This document shows positions 1 through 5,192 of a DNA stretch of 5,192 bases, piece by piece. The translations under genes were made by a program, and so were the position numbers. The notes beneath the pieces were generated by a model that worked only from the letters and a program-made list of their open reading frames with translations, made no database searches and was not told where the DNA came from. How positions within the stretch are numbered: the first letter of the stretch is position 1; each line of letters opens with the position of its first letter. Origin of the DNA: Enterovirga sp. (GTDB lineage: Bacteria > Pseudomonadota > Alphaproteobacteria > Rhizobiales > Beijerinckiaceae); assembly GCA_028290385.1 (NCBI GenBank), contig JAQGJZ010000284.1, positions 1-5,192 on the forward strand. Reading direction: 5' to 3'.

Positions 1-850
1 TCGGGGGCTTGTCGAGGGTGAGGGGCTGAGTTTTCGCGCGGCGGCCGCGCGGGCCGGGTTGCGGGAGGGGCTGGTCGGGGAATGGGCGCGGCGGTTCGGC
101 TGGCGGCGGGGTGGGGTCGGCGGGGCATTCGAGACGCCCCCTCCACCAGGCTTCGCCTGGTCCCCCTCCCCCGCTTTGCAGGGGAGGAACACGCGGGCCG
201 CCTCGGCTCCTCCCCCGTTGACGGCGGAGGGGGACGCCCGGGCTTGTTCCGGGCGTGGAGGGGGCGCGCCGGGCGCCCGCCCCGGCCGCTACCCGCCGGA
301 GCTGCGGGAGGCCGCGCGCGTGCGGATCGAGGGCAGCCGGGACGGGATGGAGCGGATCGCGAACGACCTGGGGGTCGGCCGCGGCGTCCTCTACACCTGG
401 TGCAAGCGCTTCGGCTGGGTGCGGCCGGCGCCGCCGGACAAGGGCGGGCCGCAGCACTACCGCTCAAAACGCTGGGGGCGCGCTTACGGCGGCGATGCGG
501 TCGGGATCGCGCGCGATCTCGTCACCGGCTCGGTCCTGCCGCTCCGCCGCATCGCGGCGCAGGCCGGCGTGAGCCGGGCGACCCTGTGCCGGTGGATCGT
601 CGCGCGCGGCTGGGCGCGGCATCCGGCGGTGAAGAAGCCCGGGCGGCGGGAGCCTTATGGGCCGGCCGTGGTGGCGGCGGCGCGCGCGCTGTTCGTCATG
701 ACGGAGCTGCCGACGCGGATCATCGCGGCGCGGGTCGGGGCGCCGCCGGAGCGGGTGACGTTCTGGGCGAAGCGGGACGGCTGGACGCGCCCGCGCGACA
801 TGCCGGACCCGCATGGCCGCGTCCGCGGGCGGACGCGGCGGCGGGCGTGA
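1..850 (+). CDS. Multi-module helix-turn-helix protein, 5' end outside window (partial)
   Basis: Unrecognised protein, probably DNA-binding. The frame is open from the left edge (first complete codon at base 2) to TGA at 848-850, giving 282 residues. No ATG or GTG start fits; the only in-frame TTG (59) falls inside module 1, so the true start lies upstream. Four copies of a module are visible, each with a 20-residue helix-turn-helix-like core: residues 9-28, 114-133, 179-198 and 236-255, numbering from base 2. Cores carry the pattern L-x-x-R-x-I-A-A-x-x-G-V-x-R-x-x-L-x-x-W and are followed by a Gly-Trp pair at 33-34, 138-139, 203-204 and 260-261, usually then Arg-Pro. Such units resemble the HTH parts of phage terminase small subunits and transposase-like proteins, but no catalytic domain is seen. 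Spacing between Gly-Trp pairs is 105, 65 and 57 residues. The long first gap is explained by a 44-codon palindromic insertion in the linker. The C-terminus is Arg-rich. The gene is very likely real; its role is unknown. Confidence 0.72.
   Translation, partial: RGLVEGEGLSFRAAAARAGLREGLVGEWARRFGWRRGGVGGAFETPPPPGFAWSPSPALQGRNTRAASAPPPLTAEGDARACSGRGGGAPGARPGRYPPELREAARVRIEGSRDGMERIANDLGVGRGVLYTWCKRFGWVRPAPPDKGGPQHYRSKRWGRAYGGDAVGIARDLVTGSVLPLRRIAAQAGVSRATLCRWIVARGWARHPAVKKPGRREPYGPAVVAAARALFVMTELPTRIIAARVGAPPERVTFWAKRDGWTRPRDMPDPHGRVRGRTRRRA
135..266. repeat. 132-bp palindromic repeat element inserted in frame in the HTH gene
   Basis: The ends are perfect 12-bp inverted repeats: cgccccctccac at 135-146 and gtggagggggcg at 255-266. 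Hairpins lie just inside each end and share 2 nt with the terminal repeats: accaggc/gcctggt at 145-151 and 155-161 (3-nt loop), and acgcccgg/ccgggcgt at 234-241 and 249-256 (7-nt loop). Interior pairings include cctcccc/ggggagg (165-171, 181-187), or alternatively ggggagga/tcctcccc (181-188, 208-215) around gccg/cggc (197-200, 204-207), and tccccc/ggggga (211-216, 229-234). The length is exactly 44 codons with no stop in the host frame, where it encodes a Pro/Ala/Gly-rich linker. Elements with this purine/pyrimidine character and a GGCTTCGCC core are, from general knowledge, frequent between genes in Methylobacterium and relatives. Family membership was not checked. No clear target-site duplication is seen. 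Confidence 0.8.
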
Positions 851-873
851 GCCGGGTCCGCGATCGGACCTCA
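848..873 (+). terminator. Hairpin at the end of the HTH gene, possible weak terminator
   Basis: ggtccg at 855-860 pairs with cggacc at 865-870 around a 4-nt loop. An alternative slightly longer fold adds tgag (848-851) pairing with ctca (870-873). The hairpin begins at the stop codon of the HTH gene. No T-run follows, so this is not a canonical intrinsic terminator. It may only stabilise the 3' end or mark the gene boundary. Confidence 0.3.
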
Positions 874-890
874 CAGATCGGCGAGGGGCC

Positions 891-916
891 GAAACTTCTG
901 CGGCCCGATCACGTTT
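891..916 (+). promoter_or_regulatory. Candidate EcfG-type (general stress sigma) promoter for the KaiC-kinase operon
   Basis: gaaac at 891-895 and cgtt at 912-915 are separated by 16 nt. Alphaproteobacterial EcfG promoters have a GGAAC -35 box and a CGTT -10 box with about 16-17 nt between them, so this differs at one -35 position. The expected transcript start would be near 922-925, leaving a leader of about 55-60 nt before the GTG at 981. The -35 box lies in the loop of an inverted repeat (gggcc 886-890, ggccc 902-906), with a wider pair gatcgg/ccgatc at 876-881 and 905-910, which might serve as an operator. No convincing sigma-70 boxes were seen in this gap. The match is short and chance occurrence is possible. 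Confidence 0.33.
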
Positions 917-969
917 GTGGAGCCGCTGTCCTCGGATGAACGTCATGCTATCGCGAGCGGGGTCGAAAC

Positions 970-976
970 GGAGAGG
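970..976 (+). promoter_or_regulatory. Shine-Dalgarno site favouring the GTG start at 981
   Basis: The purine run ggagagg ends 4 nt before GTG at 981-983. The competing in-frame ATGs at 936 and 945 have no comparable purine run upstream. The site therefore decides the start chosen for the KaiC-family gene, although the spacing is slightly short. Confidence 0.5.
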
Positions 977-980
977 TCCC

Positions 981-2471
981 GTGCCGGGGAGTGAGACCAC
1001 GCAAGCCAGGATCGGGATCGAGGGCCTGGACGATGTTCTCGGCGGCGGGCTCGAGCGGGAACGGGTGTTCCTGCTGGAAGGCACACCGGGCACGGGCAAG
1101 ACGACGGTGGCGCTGCAGTTCCTGCTGACGGGGGCGGCGGCCGGGGAGCGCTGCCTCTACATCACCCTGTCCGAGACCGAGACCGAGATGCGGGCCAGCG
1201 CCGCCTCGCATGGCTGGGACCTGTCCGGGGTCGGCCTGTTCGAGCTGGTGCCGCCCGAAAACCTGCTCGACGAGGACCAGCAGCAGAGCCTGTTGTATTC
1301 CTCCGACCTCGAGCTCGGGGAAACCACCAAGCGGATTTTTGAGGCGTTTGCGCGGGTGAAGCCGCAGCGGGTGGTGCTCGACAGCCTGTCCGAGATCCGC
1401 CTCCTGGCGCAGAGCTCGCTGCGCTATCGCCGGCAGATCCTGAGCCTGAAGCATTACTTCGCGCAGCAGGGCGCGACCGTGCTGCTGCTGGACGACCTGA
1501 CCACGGACGTGAACGACAAGACCGTGCACAGCGTGGCGCACGGCGTGATCCGGCTGGAGGAGATGGCGCCCGATTACGGGGCCGAGCGGCGGCGGCTGCG
1601 GGTGGTGAAGTATCGCGGCCGGCGCTTCCGCGGCGGCTACCACGATTTCACGATCATGCATGGCGGCGTGCGGGTGTTTCCGCGCCTGGTCTCGGCGGAG
1701 CACCGCCGGCGGCTGGCGCGCGACGTGGTGCCGAGCGCGTCGGACAAGCTGGACGCGCTGCTCGGCGGCGGCGTCGAGCGCGGCTCCAGCGTGCTGATCC
1801 TGGGGCCGGCCGGCGCGGGCAAGTCGCTGCTGGCGCTGACCTTCGTGCAGAGCGCCGCGCAGCGCGGCGAGCGCGCGGCGATGTTCGTGTTCGACGAGGA
1901 GCTCGGATTGCTGTTCGGCCGGGCGCGCGCGCTCGGCGTCGACCTGCAGGCGGCCGTGGATGCCGGGCAGCTCTTTATCGAGCAGGTGGACGCGGCCGAG
2001 CTGTCGCCGGGCGAGTTCTCCGAACGCGTGCGCACCTGCGTCGAGGTGCACGGCGTGAAGACCGTGGTGATCGACAGCCTGAACGGCTACCAGGCGGCGA
2101 TGCCCGGCGAGCAGGCCTTGATCCTGCACATGCACGAATTGCTGCAATACCTGAACCGGCAGGGCGCGACGACCTTCCTGACCGTGGCGCAGCACGGCCT
2201 GGTCGGCGACATGAAGACCCCAGTCGACATCACGTATCTCGCCGACACGGTGGTGCTGCTGCGCTTCTTCGAGGCGACGGGGCGCGTGCGCCGGGCGATG
2301 TCGGTGGTGAAGAAGCGCACCGGCGCGCACGAGGATACCATTCGCGAATACCGCATCGGGGCCCGCGGCGTGACGCTCGGCGAGCCGCTGACCGGCTTCC
2401 AGGGCGTGCTGCGCGGCGTGCCGACGCTGGTCGACGGCGACGCCGGCCTCATGAGGCCCGAGGAGGCGTGA
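981..2471 (+). CDS. KaiC-family two-domain RecA-like ATPase
   Basis: This is a cytoplasmic tandem P-loop ATPase of the KaiC family, 496 residues from GTG 981. Domain I (about 10-235) opens with the family's GIEGLDDVLGGG motif and has Walker A GTPGTGKT at 34-41 and Walker B VVLDS with Asp134. Domain II (about 250-484) has Walker A GPAGAGKS at 275-282, an acidic Asp305-Glu306-Glu307 cluster and Walker B VVID with Asp365. Near the C-terminus is Val-Asp-Ile-Thr-Tyr-Leu-Ala-Asp-Thr, where Thr418-Tyr419 align with the Ser431-Thr432 phosphosites of Synechococcus KaiC, then VVKKRTGAHEDTIREY. Length is close to KaiC (about 519). In domain I the usual catalytic Glu-Glu pair reads Ser64-Glu65. KaiC proteins form hexamers that hydrolyse ATP and can autophosphorylate; whether this one does is unknown. 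No kaiA or kaiB is nearby, so a clock role is unproven. The following kinase gene overlaps by 4 nt, indicating joint function. An upstream start at ATG 936 (511 residues) is possible. Confidence 0.92.
   Translation: MPGSETTQARIGIEGLDDVLGGGLERERVFLLEGTPGTGKTTVALQFLLTGAAAGERCLYITLSETETEMRASAASHGWDLSGVGLFELVPPENLLDEDQQQSLLYSSDLELGETTKRIFEAFARVKPQRVVLDSLSEIRLLAQSSLRYRRQILSLKHYFAQQGATVLLLDDLTTDVNDKTVHSVAHGVIRLEEMAPDYGAERRRLRVVKYRGRRFRGGYHDFTIMHGGVRVFPRLVSAEHRRRLARDVVPSASDKLDALLGGGVERGSSVLILGPAGAGKSLLALTFVQSAAQRGERAAMFVFDEELGLLFGRARALGVDLQAAVDAGQLFIEQVDAAELSPGEFSERVRTCVEVHGVKTVVIDSLNGYQAAMPGEQALILHMHELLQYLNRQGATTFLTVAQHGLVGDMKTPVDITYLADTVVLLRFFEATGRVRRAMSVVKKRTGAHEDTIREYRIGARGVTLGEPLTGFQGVLRGVPTLVDGDAGLMRPEEA
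2461..2471 (+). promoter_or_regulatory. Stop-start overlap and Shine-Dalgarno coupling KaiC to kinase
   Basis: aggagg at 2461-2466 is only one base from the kinase start GTG at 2468-2470, and that start shares GTGA with the KaiC stop TGA at 2469-2471. The Shine-Dalgarno is too close for efficient independent initiation. Ribosomes finishing KaiC probably re-initiate here, keeping the two proteins in a linked ratio. Confidence 0.55.
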
Positions 2472-4867
2472 GCGCGCCCGAGCTTTCCGAGCGCGCGCTC
2501 GTTCTGGCGCCGCGCGGCCGCGACGCGCAGATCGCGGCGGCGGTCCTCGCCGAGGCGGGGATCGAGGCGGAAGCCTGCGAGGGGCTGCCCCATCTCGTCC
2601 AGATGCTGGAGGCTGGGACGGCCTTCGTGGTCGCGACCGAGGAGGCGGTCGCCTCCGCCGACCTCACGGCGCTCGACCTTTGGCTGAAACGGCAGGAGGA
2701 ATGGTCGGACCTGCCCTTCGTGCTGCTGACGACGCGTGGCGGCGGGCTGGAGCGCAACCCGGCCGCGCAGCGCTACCTCGACATCCTCGGCAACGTCACG
2801 TTTCTGGAGCGGCCCTTCCACCCGACCACGCTCGTCAGCCTCGCCCGCTCGGCCCTGCGCGCCCGGCGCCGCCAATACGAGGCGCGCGCGCGGCTGCTCG
2901 CGCTGCGCGACGGCGAGGAGCGCTACCGCACGCTGTTCGAGAACATCGACGAGGGGTTTTGCGTGATCGAGTTCCTCGACGGGCCGCACGGCCCGGCGAG
3001 CGACTACGTCCATGTCGAGGCGAACCCGGCCTACGTGCTGCATGCCGCCATCCCGGACGTCGTCGGCCAGAGGGTCCGCGAGATGGTCCCGGACGAGGCC
3101 GATGGCTGGGTCGCGCTCTACCGCGAGGTCCTCCTCTCGGGGCGCCCGATCCGGTTCGAACGGGAGCTCGTCGCGACCAAGCGCCATCTCGATGTCGCGG
3201 CCTTCCGGGTCGAGCCGCCCTCGCGCCGGCAGGTGGCCGTCGTGTTCCGCGACGTCACGGCACGCAAGCTCGGCGAGACGAGGCTGCGGGAGCTCAACGA
3301 CACCCTGGAGCGGCGCGTCACCGAGGCCCTCGCCGAGCAGAAGCTGTTCGCCGGCATCGTCGAGGGGACGGACGCCTTCGTGCAGGTGATCGACCTGAAC
3401 TACCGCTGGCTCGCTGTGAACCGCGCTGCGGCCGACGCGTTCGAGCGCATCTACGGCGTCCGCCCGAAGGCGGGGGAGTCCATGCTCGATCTGCTGGCCG
3501 ACAAGCCGGAGCAGCGCCGCGCGGTCGAGAAGAGCTGGGCGCGGGCGCTCGCTGGGGAGAACTTCACGCTGGTCGCGGCTTTTGGCGATCCCGACCGCGA
3601 CCGCCGCCAATACGAGATGAAGTTCAGCACGCTCCGGCGGGCTGACGGCACGCTGGTGGGAGCGTATCTGTTCGCCTATGACGTGACCGATCGGCTCGCG
3701 GCCGAGCAGCGGCTGACCCAGGCCGAGGAGGCCTTGCGGCAGGCCCAGAAGATGGAGGCGGTCGGCCAGTTGACCGGCGGGGTCGCGCACGACTTCAACA
3801 ACCTGCTCACCGTCATCAAGTCCTCGACCGAGCTTCTGCGCCGGGGCGATCTTCCCGAGGAGCGCCGTCGCCGCTACGTGGCGGCGATCTCGGACACGGT
3901 CGACAGGGCGGCCAAGCTCACGGGGCAACTGCTGGCCTTTGCCCGCCGGCAGGCGCTGAAGCCGGAGGTCTTCGATGTCGGCGAGCGCGTCGAGGCCGTG
4001 GCCGACATGCTGCGCACGGTGGTGGGAAGCCGCGTCGTGATCGGGGTCCACCGAAGCGGCGAGCGCTGCTTCGTCGAGGCCGATGCGAGCCAGTTCGAGA
4101 CGGCGCTCGTCAACATGGCCGTCAATGCCCGGGACGCGATGGAGGGCGAAGGACGGCTGACGATCAGCATCGACGGCATGGTCGAGCGCGAAACGGACGC
4201 ACCAGGCAACCTCGTCGCCGTCTCGCTGGACGATACGGGCTGCGGCATCCCACCGGAAAAGCTCCCCCATATCTTCGAGCCGTTCTTCACGACAAAGGAG
4301 GTCGGCAAGGGCACGGGCCTGGGTCTGTCCCAGGTCTATGGCTTCGCCAAGCAATCGGGTGGCGACGTGACGGTCGAAAGCCTGCCCGGGCAGGGAACGA
4401 GATTCACGCTCTTCCTTCCGCGCGTGGAGCAGACGGCCCAGGCAGAGGATGTCTCGGACCAGCACGGCCCGCTCCCCATCATCTCCGGAGGCGGACGACG
4501 GGTGCTGGTCGTCGATGACAACGTGGAGGTCGGGACCTTCTCGACCCAGCTCCTCAACGACCTCGGATACGAGACCGTCTGGGCATCGAACGCGCGGGAG
4601 GCGCTCGCCATGCTGTCGGAGGCGGACGGCTTCGACGCCGTGTTCTCCGACGTCGTCATGCCGGGCATGAGCGGGCTTGAGCTCGGGCTCGAGATCCGCC
4701 GCCGCTACCCCGGCCTGCCCGTCGTGCTCACGTCAGGATACAGCCACGTATTGGCTGAAGAGGGCCGACACGGGTTCGAACTCCTGCAGAAGCCCTACGC
4801 CGTCGAGGCCCTTTCGCGCGTCCTTCGCCGCGCCACCAGTTGGCGCCGCCACGCGAGCCGCGCGTGA
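2468..4867 (+). CDS. Hybrid sensor histidine kinase: pseudo-receiver, PAS-PAS, HisKA, HATPase, receiver
   Basis: This 799-residue soluble hybrid kinase has no membrane segments. Residues 9-130 have receiver-like layout, but the acidic pair is Ala-Pro, the expected phospho-Asp region reads VVATEEA and the Lys-Pro is Arg-Pro (115-116), so this is a pseudo-receiver. PAS 1 spans about 148-265 ([15 protein letters not shown] to FRDVTARK). A coiled-coil-like helix follows (about 265-295), then PAS 2 (about 292-410, ending AYDVTDR). HisKA carries the phospho-acceptor His441 in [11 protein letters not shown]. HATPase shows the N box with Asn549 and Asn553, G1 DDTGCGIP at 588-595, F box FEPFFTTK at 603-610 and G2 GKGTGLGLS at 613-621. 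The C-terminal receiver (about 676-790) is complete: Asp683-Asp684, phospho-acceptor Asp728, Thr755 and Lys775. It should autophosphorylate and pass phosphate to Asp728, or on through a phosphotransfer partner not seen here. PAS ligands are unknown. The GTG start overlaps the KaiC stop; the next Met (45) would cut the first domain. The function of the pair, probably KaiC output or input, is inferred. Confidence 0.94.
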   Translation: MSAPELSERALVLAPRGRDAQIAAAVLAEAGIEAEACEGLPHLVQMLEAGTAFVVATEEAVASADLTALDLWLKRQEEWSDLPFVLLTTRGGGLERNPAAQRYLDILGNVTFLERPFHPTTLVSLARSALRARRRQYEARARLLALRDGEERYRTLFENIDEGFCVIEFLDGPHGPASDYVHVEANPAYVLHAAIPDVVGQRVREMVPDEADGWVALYREVLLSGRPIRFERELVATKRHLDVAAFRVEPPSRRQVAVVFRDVTARKLGETRLRELNDTLERRVTEALAEQKLFAGIVEGTDAFVQVIDLNYRWLAVNRAAADAFERIYGVRPKAGESMLDLLADKPEQRRAVEKSWARALAGENFTLVAAFGDPDRDRRQYEMKFSTLRRADGTLVGAYLFAYDVTDRLAAEQRLTQAEEALRQAQKMEAVGQLTGGVAHDFNNLLTVIKSSTELLRRGDLPEERRRRYVAAISDTVDRAAKLTGQLLAFARRQALKPEVFDVGERVEAVADMLRTVVGSRVVIGVHRSGERCFVEADASQFETALVNMAVNARDAMEGEGRLTISIDGMVERETDAPGNLVAVSLDDTGCGIPPEKLPHIFEPFFTTKEVGKGTGLGLSQVYGFAKQSGGDVTVESLPGQGTRFTLFLPRVEQTAQAEDVSDQHGPLPIISGGGRRVLVVDDNVEVGTFSTQLLNDLGYETVWASNAREALAMLSEADGFDAVFSDVVMPGMSGLELGLEIRRRYPGLPVVLTSGYSHVLAEEGRHGFELLQKPYAVEALSRVLRRATSWRRHASRA
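4850..4866 (+). terminator. Short hairpin over the kinase stop codon (weak)
   Basis: cacgcg at 4850-4855 pairs with cgcgtg at 4861-4866 around a 5-nt loop, overlapping the TGA at 4865-4867. There is no following T-run, so termination is doubtful. In sequence this GC-rich, such stems arise easily by chance. Confidence 0.15.
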
Positions 4868-5192
4868 GCTAGATGGCGCGGAGGTGCACCGGAGCGCAGC
4901 AGCCAAAGATACGTGTGAGCACGCGCCGGTCATTTACACGAGGTACGCCAGGCGGCTTGTTCGGCAGGAAAGGGTTCGATGGCGGCCCGTCCATGGTCAG
5001 CCAGTTCGTAGCGCAATATTCGAGACTCCGGTTTCGGACCTTGAATCACGCCTGGCAGGCCAGTCTCCACACGCCCGCCCTGAACCCTTTAGGTTGCGAT
5101 GCCCCCGAAACCGGACTCGTTATGCTCACTTGGAGTTCTTCCGGGTTTCGATCGATTGATCCAAAAGTCCAAAGCCTGCCGACGCAGAGATT
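4868..5192. other. Intergenic region without a convincing gene
   Basis: No open frame here looks like a gene. One + frame starting at ATG 4873 is open to the window end (106 codons), but it has no ribosome site, uses codons unlike the flanking genes (tta, ata, aca, tca) and shows no recognisable motif. GC falls to about 58% over 4921-5192 by my count, below the coding sequence to the left. The visible structure is an 11-bp inverted repeat (5027-5115) and scattered short hairpins. No clear promoter, tRNA or terminator was found. Confidence 0.6.
5027..5115. repeat. 11-bp inverted repeat enclosing 67 nt; possible structured RNA or paired operator
   Basis: tccggtttcgg at 5027-5037 is perfectly complementary to ccgaaaccgga at 5105-5115. 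Inside are two small hairpins: ctgg/ccag (5052-5055, 5060-5063) and aacc/ggtt (5083-5086, 5092-5095). Together these could fold as a closed multi-branch RNA of 89 nt. Alternatively the arms are two oppositely oriented protein sites, since the left arm plus the next base is itself near-palindromic (tccg-gttt-cgga). A related ccgggtttcg occurs at 5141-5150. Strand and function cannot be told. Confidence 0.4.

Noticed and set aside
186..219. ggaac and cgtt inside the palindromic element as an EcfG promoter
   Set aside because: The boxes are 25 nt apart, too far for this promoter class, and lie within a coding frame.
82..939. Alternative + strand frame over the HTH gene
   Set aside because: It runs through the same DNA in another frame with an Arg/Gly/Ala-rich product and no repeated module. 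Frame 2 gives the regular HTH repeats.
464..1099. - strand open frame across the HTH gene end and the intergenic gap
   Set aside because: Arg/Pro-rich translation typical of a GC shadow, conflicting with the well-supported + strand modules.
948..2330. - strand open frame opposite the KaiC-family gene
   Set aside because: Shadow frame, with a His/Gln/Arg-rich product and no motif. The + strand Walker motifs settle the coding strand.
2087..4465. Long - strand open frame (792 codons) opposite the KaiC 3' end and the kinase
   Set aside because: Long antisense frames are expected in GC-rich genes. The + strand frames show complete KaiC and kinase motifs, and the antisense translation is rich in Arg, Leu, Asp and His with no domain signature.
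5094..5126. Possible sigma-70 promoter (ttgcga and tatgct)
   Set aside because: The spacing between boxes is about 21 nt and the -10 matches at only four of six positions, so it is not convincing.
4677..5159. + strand open frame of 160 codons spanning the kinase end and the intergenic region
   Set aside because: Its first part lies within the kinase receiver in another frame, and the rest has no recognisable motif or ribosome site.
4873..5192. + strand frame open to the right edge from ATG 4873
   Set aside because: It has no Shine-Dalgarno, codon use unlike the neighbours and no motif. It could only be rescued if the sequence beyond the edge continues into a recognisable protein.
5048..5192. 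- strand frame open from the right edge to a stop near 5048
   Set aside because: About 48 codons with no start visible and no recognised similarity. Too short to support as the end of a gene.

Overview
The window looks like chromosome from a GC-rich alphaproteobacterium. Methylobacterium or a close relative in the Rhizobiales is my best guess. The basis is GC-biased third codon positions, the style of the KaiC and histidine-kinase proteins, and a GGCTTCGCC-type palindromic repeat of the sort common in that group. This is judged from the sequence alone, with no database search.

Layout, left to right, all genes on the + strand. (1) Bases 1-850 hold the 3' part of a gene running in from the left edge. 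It encodes a protein built from at least four copies of a helix-turn-helix-like module, each ending in a Gly-Trp signature. Between modules 1 and 2 sits a 132-bp palindromic element (135-266) with perfect 12-bp terminal inverted repeats and internal hairpins. It is exactly 44 codons long and leaves the reading frame intact. (2) Bases 851-980 are intergenic, with a hairpin at the end of the first gene and a possible general-stress (EcfG-type) promoter. (3) 981-2471 encodes a two-domain KaiC-family ATPase. (4) 2468-4867 encodes a hybrid histidine kinase: degenerate N-terminal receiver, two PAS domains, HisKA, HATPase and C-terminal receiver. Its GTG start overlaps the KaiC stop by 4 nt. (5) 4868-5192 has no convincing gene. 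Its GC is lower (about 58% over 4921-5192 by my count) and it contains an 11-bp inverted repeat that could close an 89-nt structure.

The KaiC-like gene and the kinase clearly form one translationally coupled unit. The likely arrangement is that the KaiC-like ATPase feeds into, or is controlled by, the kinase phosphorelay. No kaiA or kaiB is visible in the window. The kinase's N-terminal receiver lacks the phosphorylation residues. This recalls the pseudo-receivers of the cyanobacterial clock proteins KaiA and CikA, but that link is inference.

The observation most worth following up is the in-frame palindromic element inside the multi-HTH gene. It appears to have entered a coding sequence at a module boundary and been kept as a proline-rich linker.
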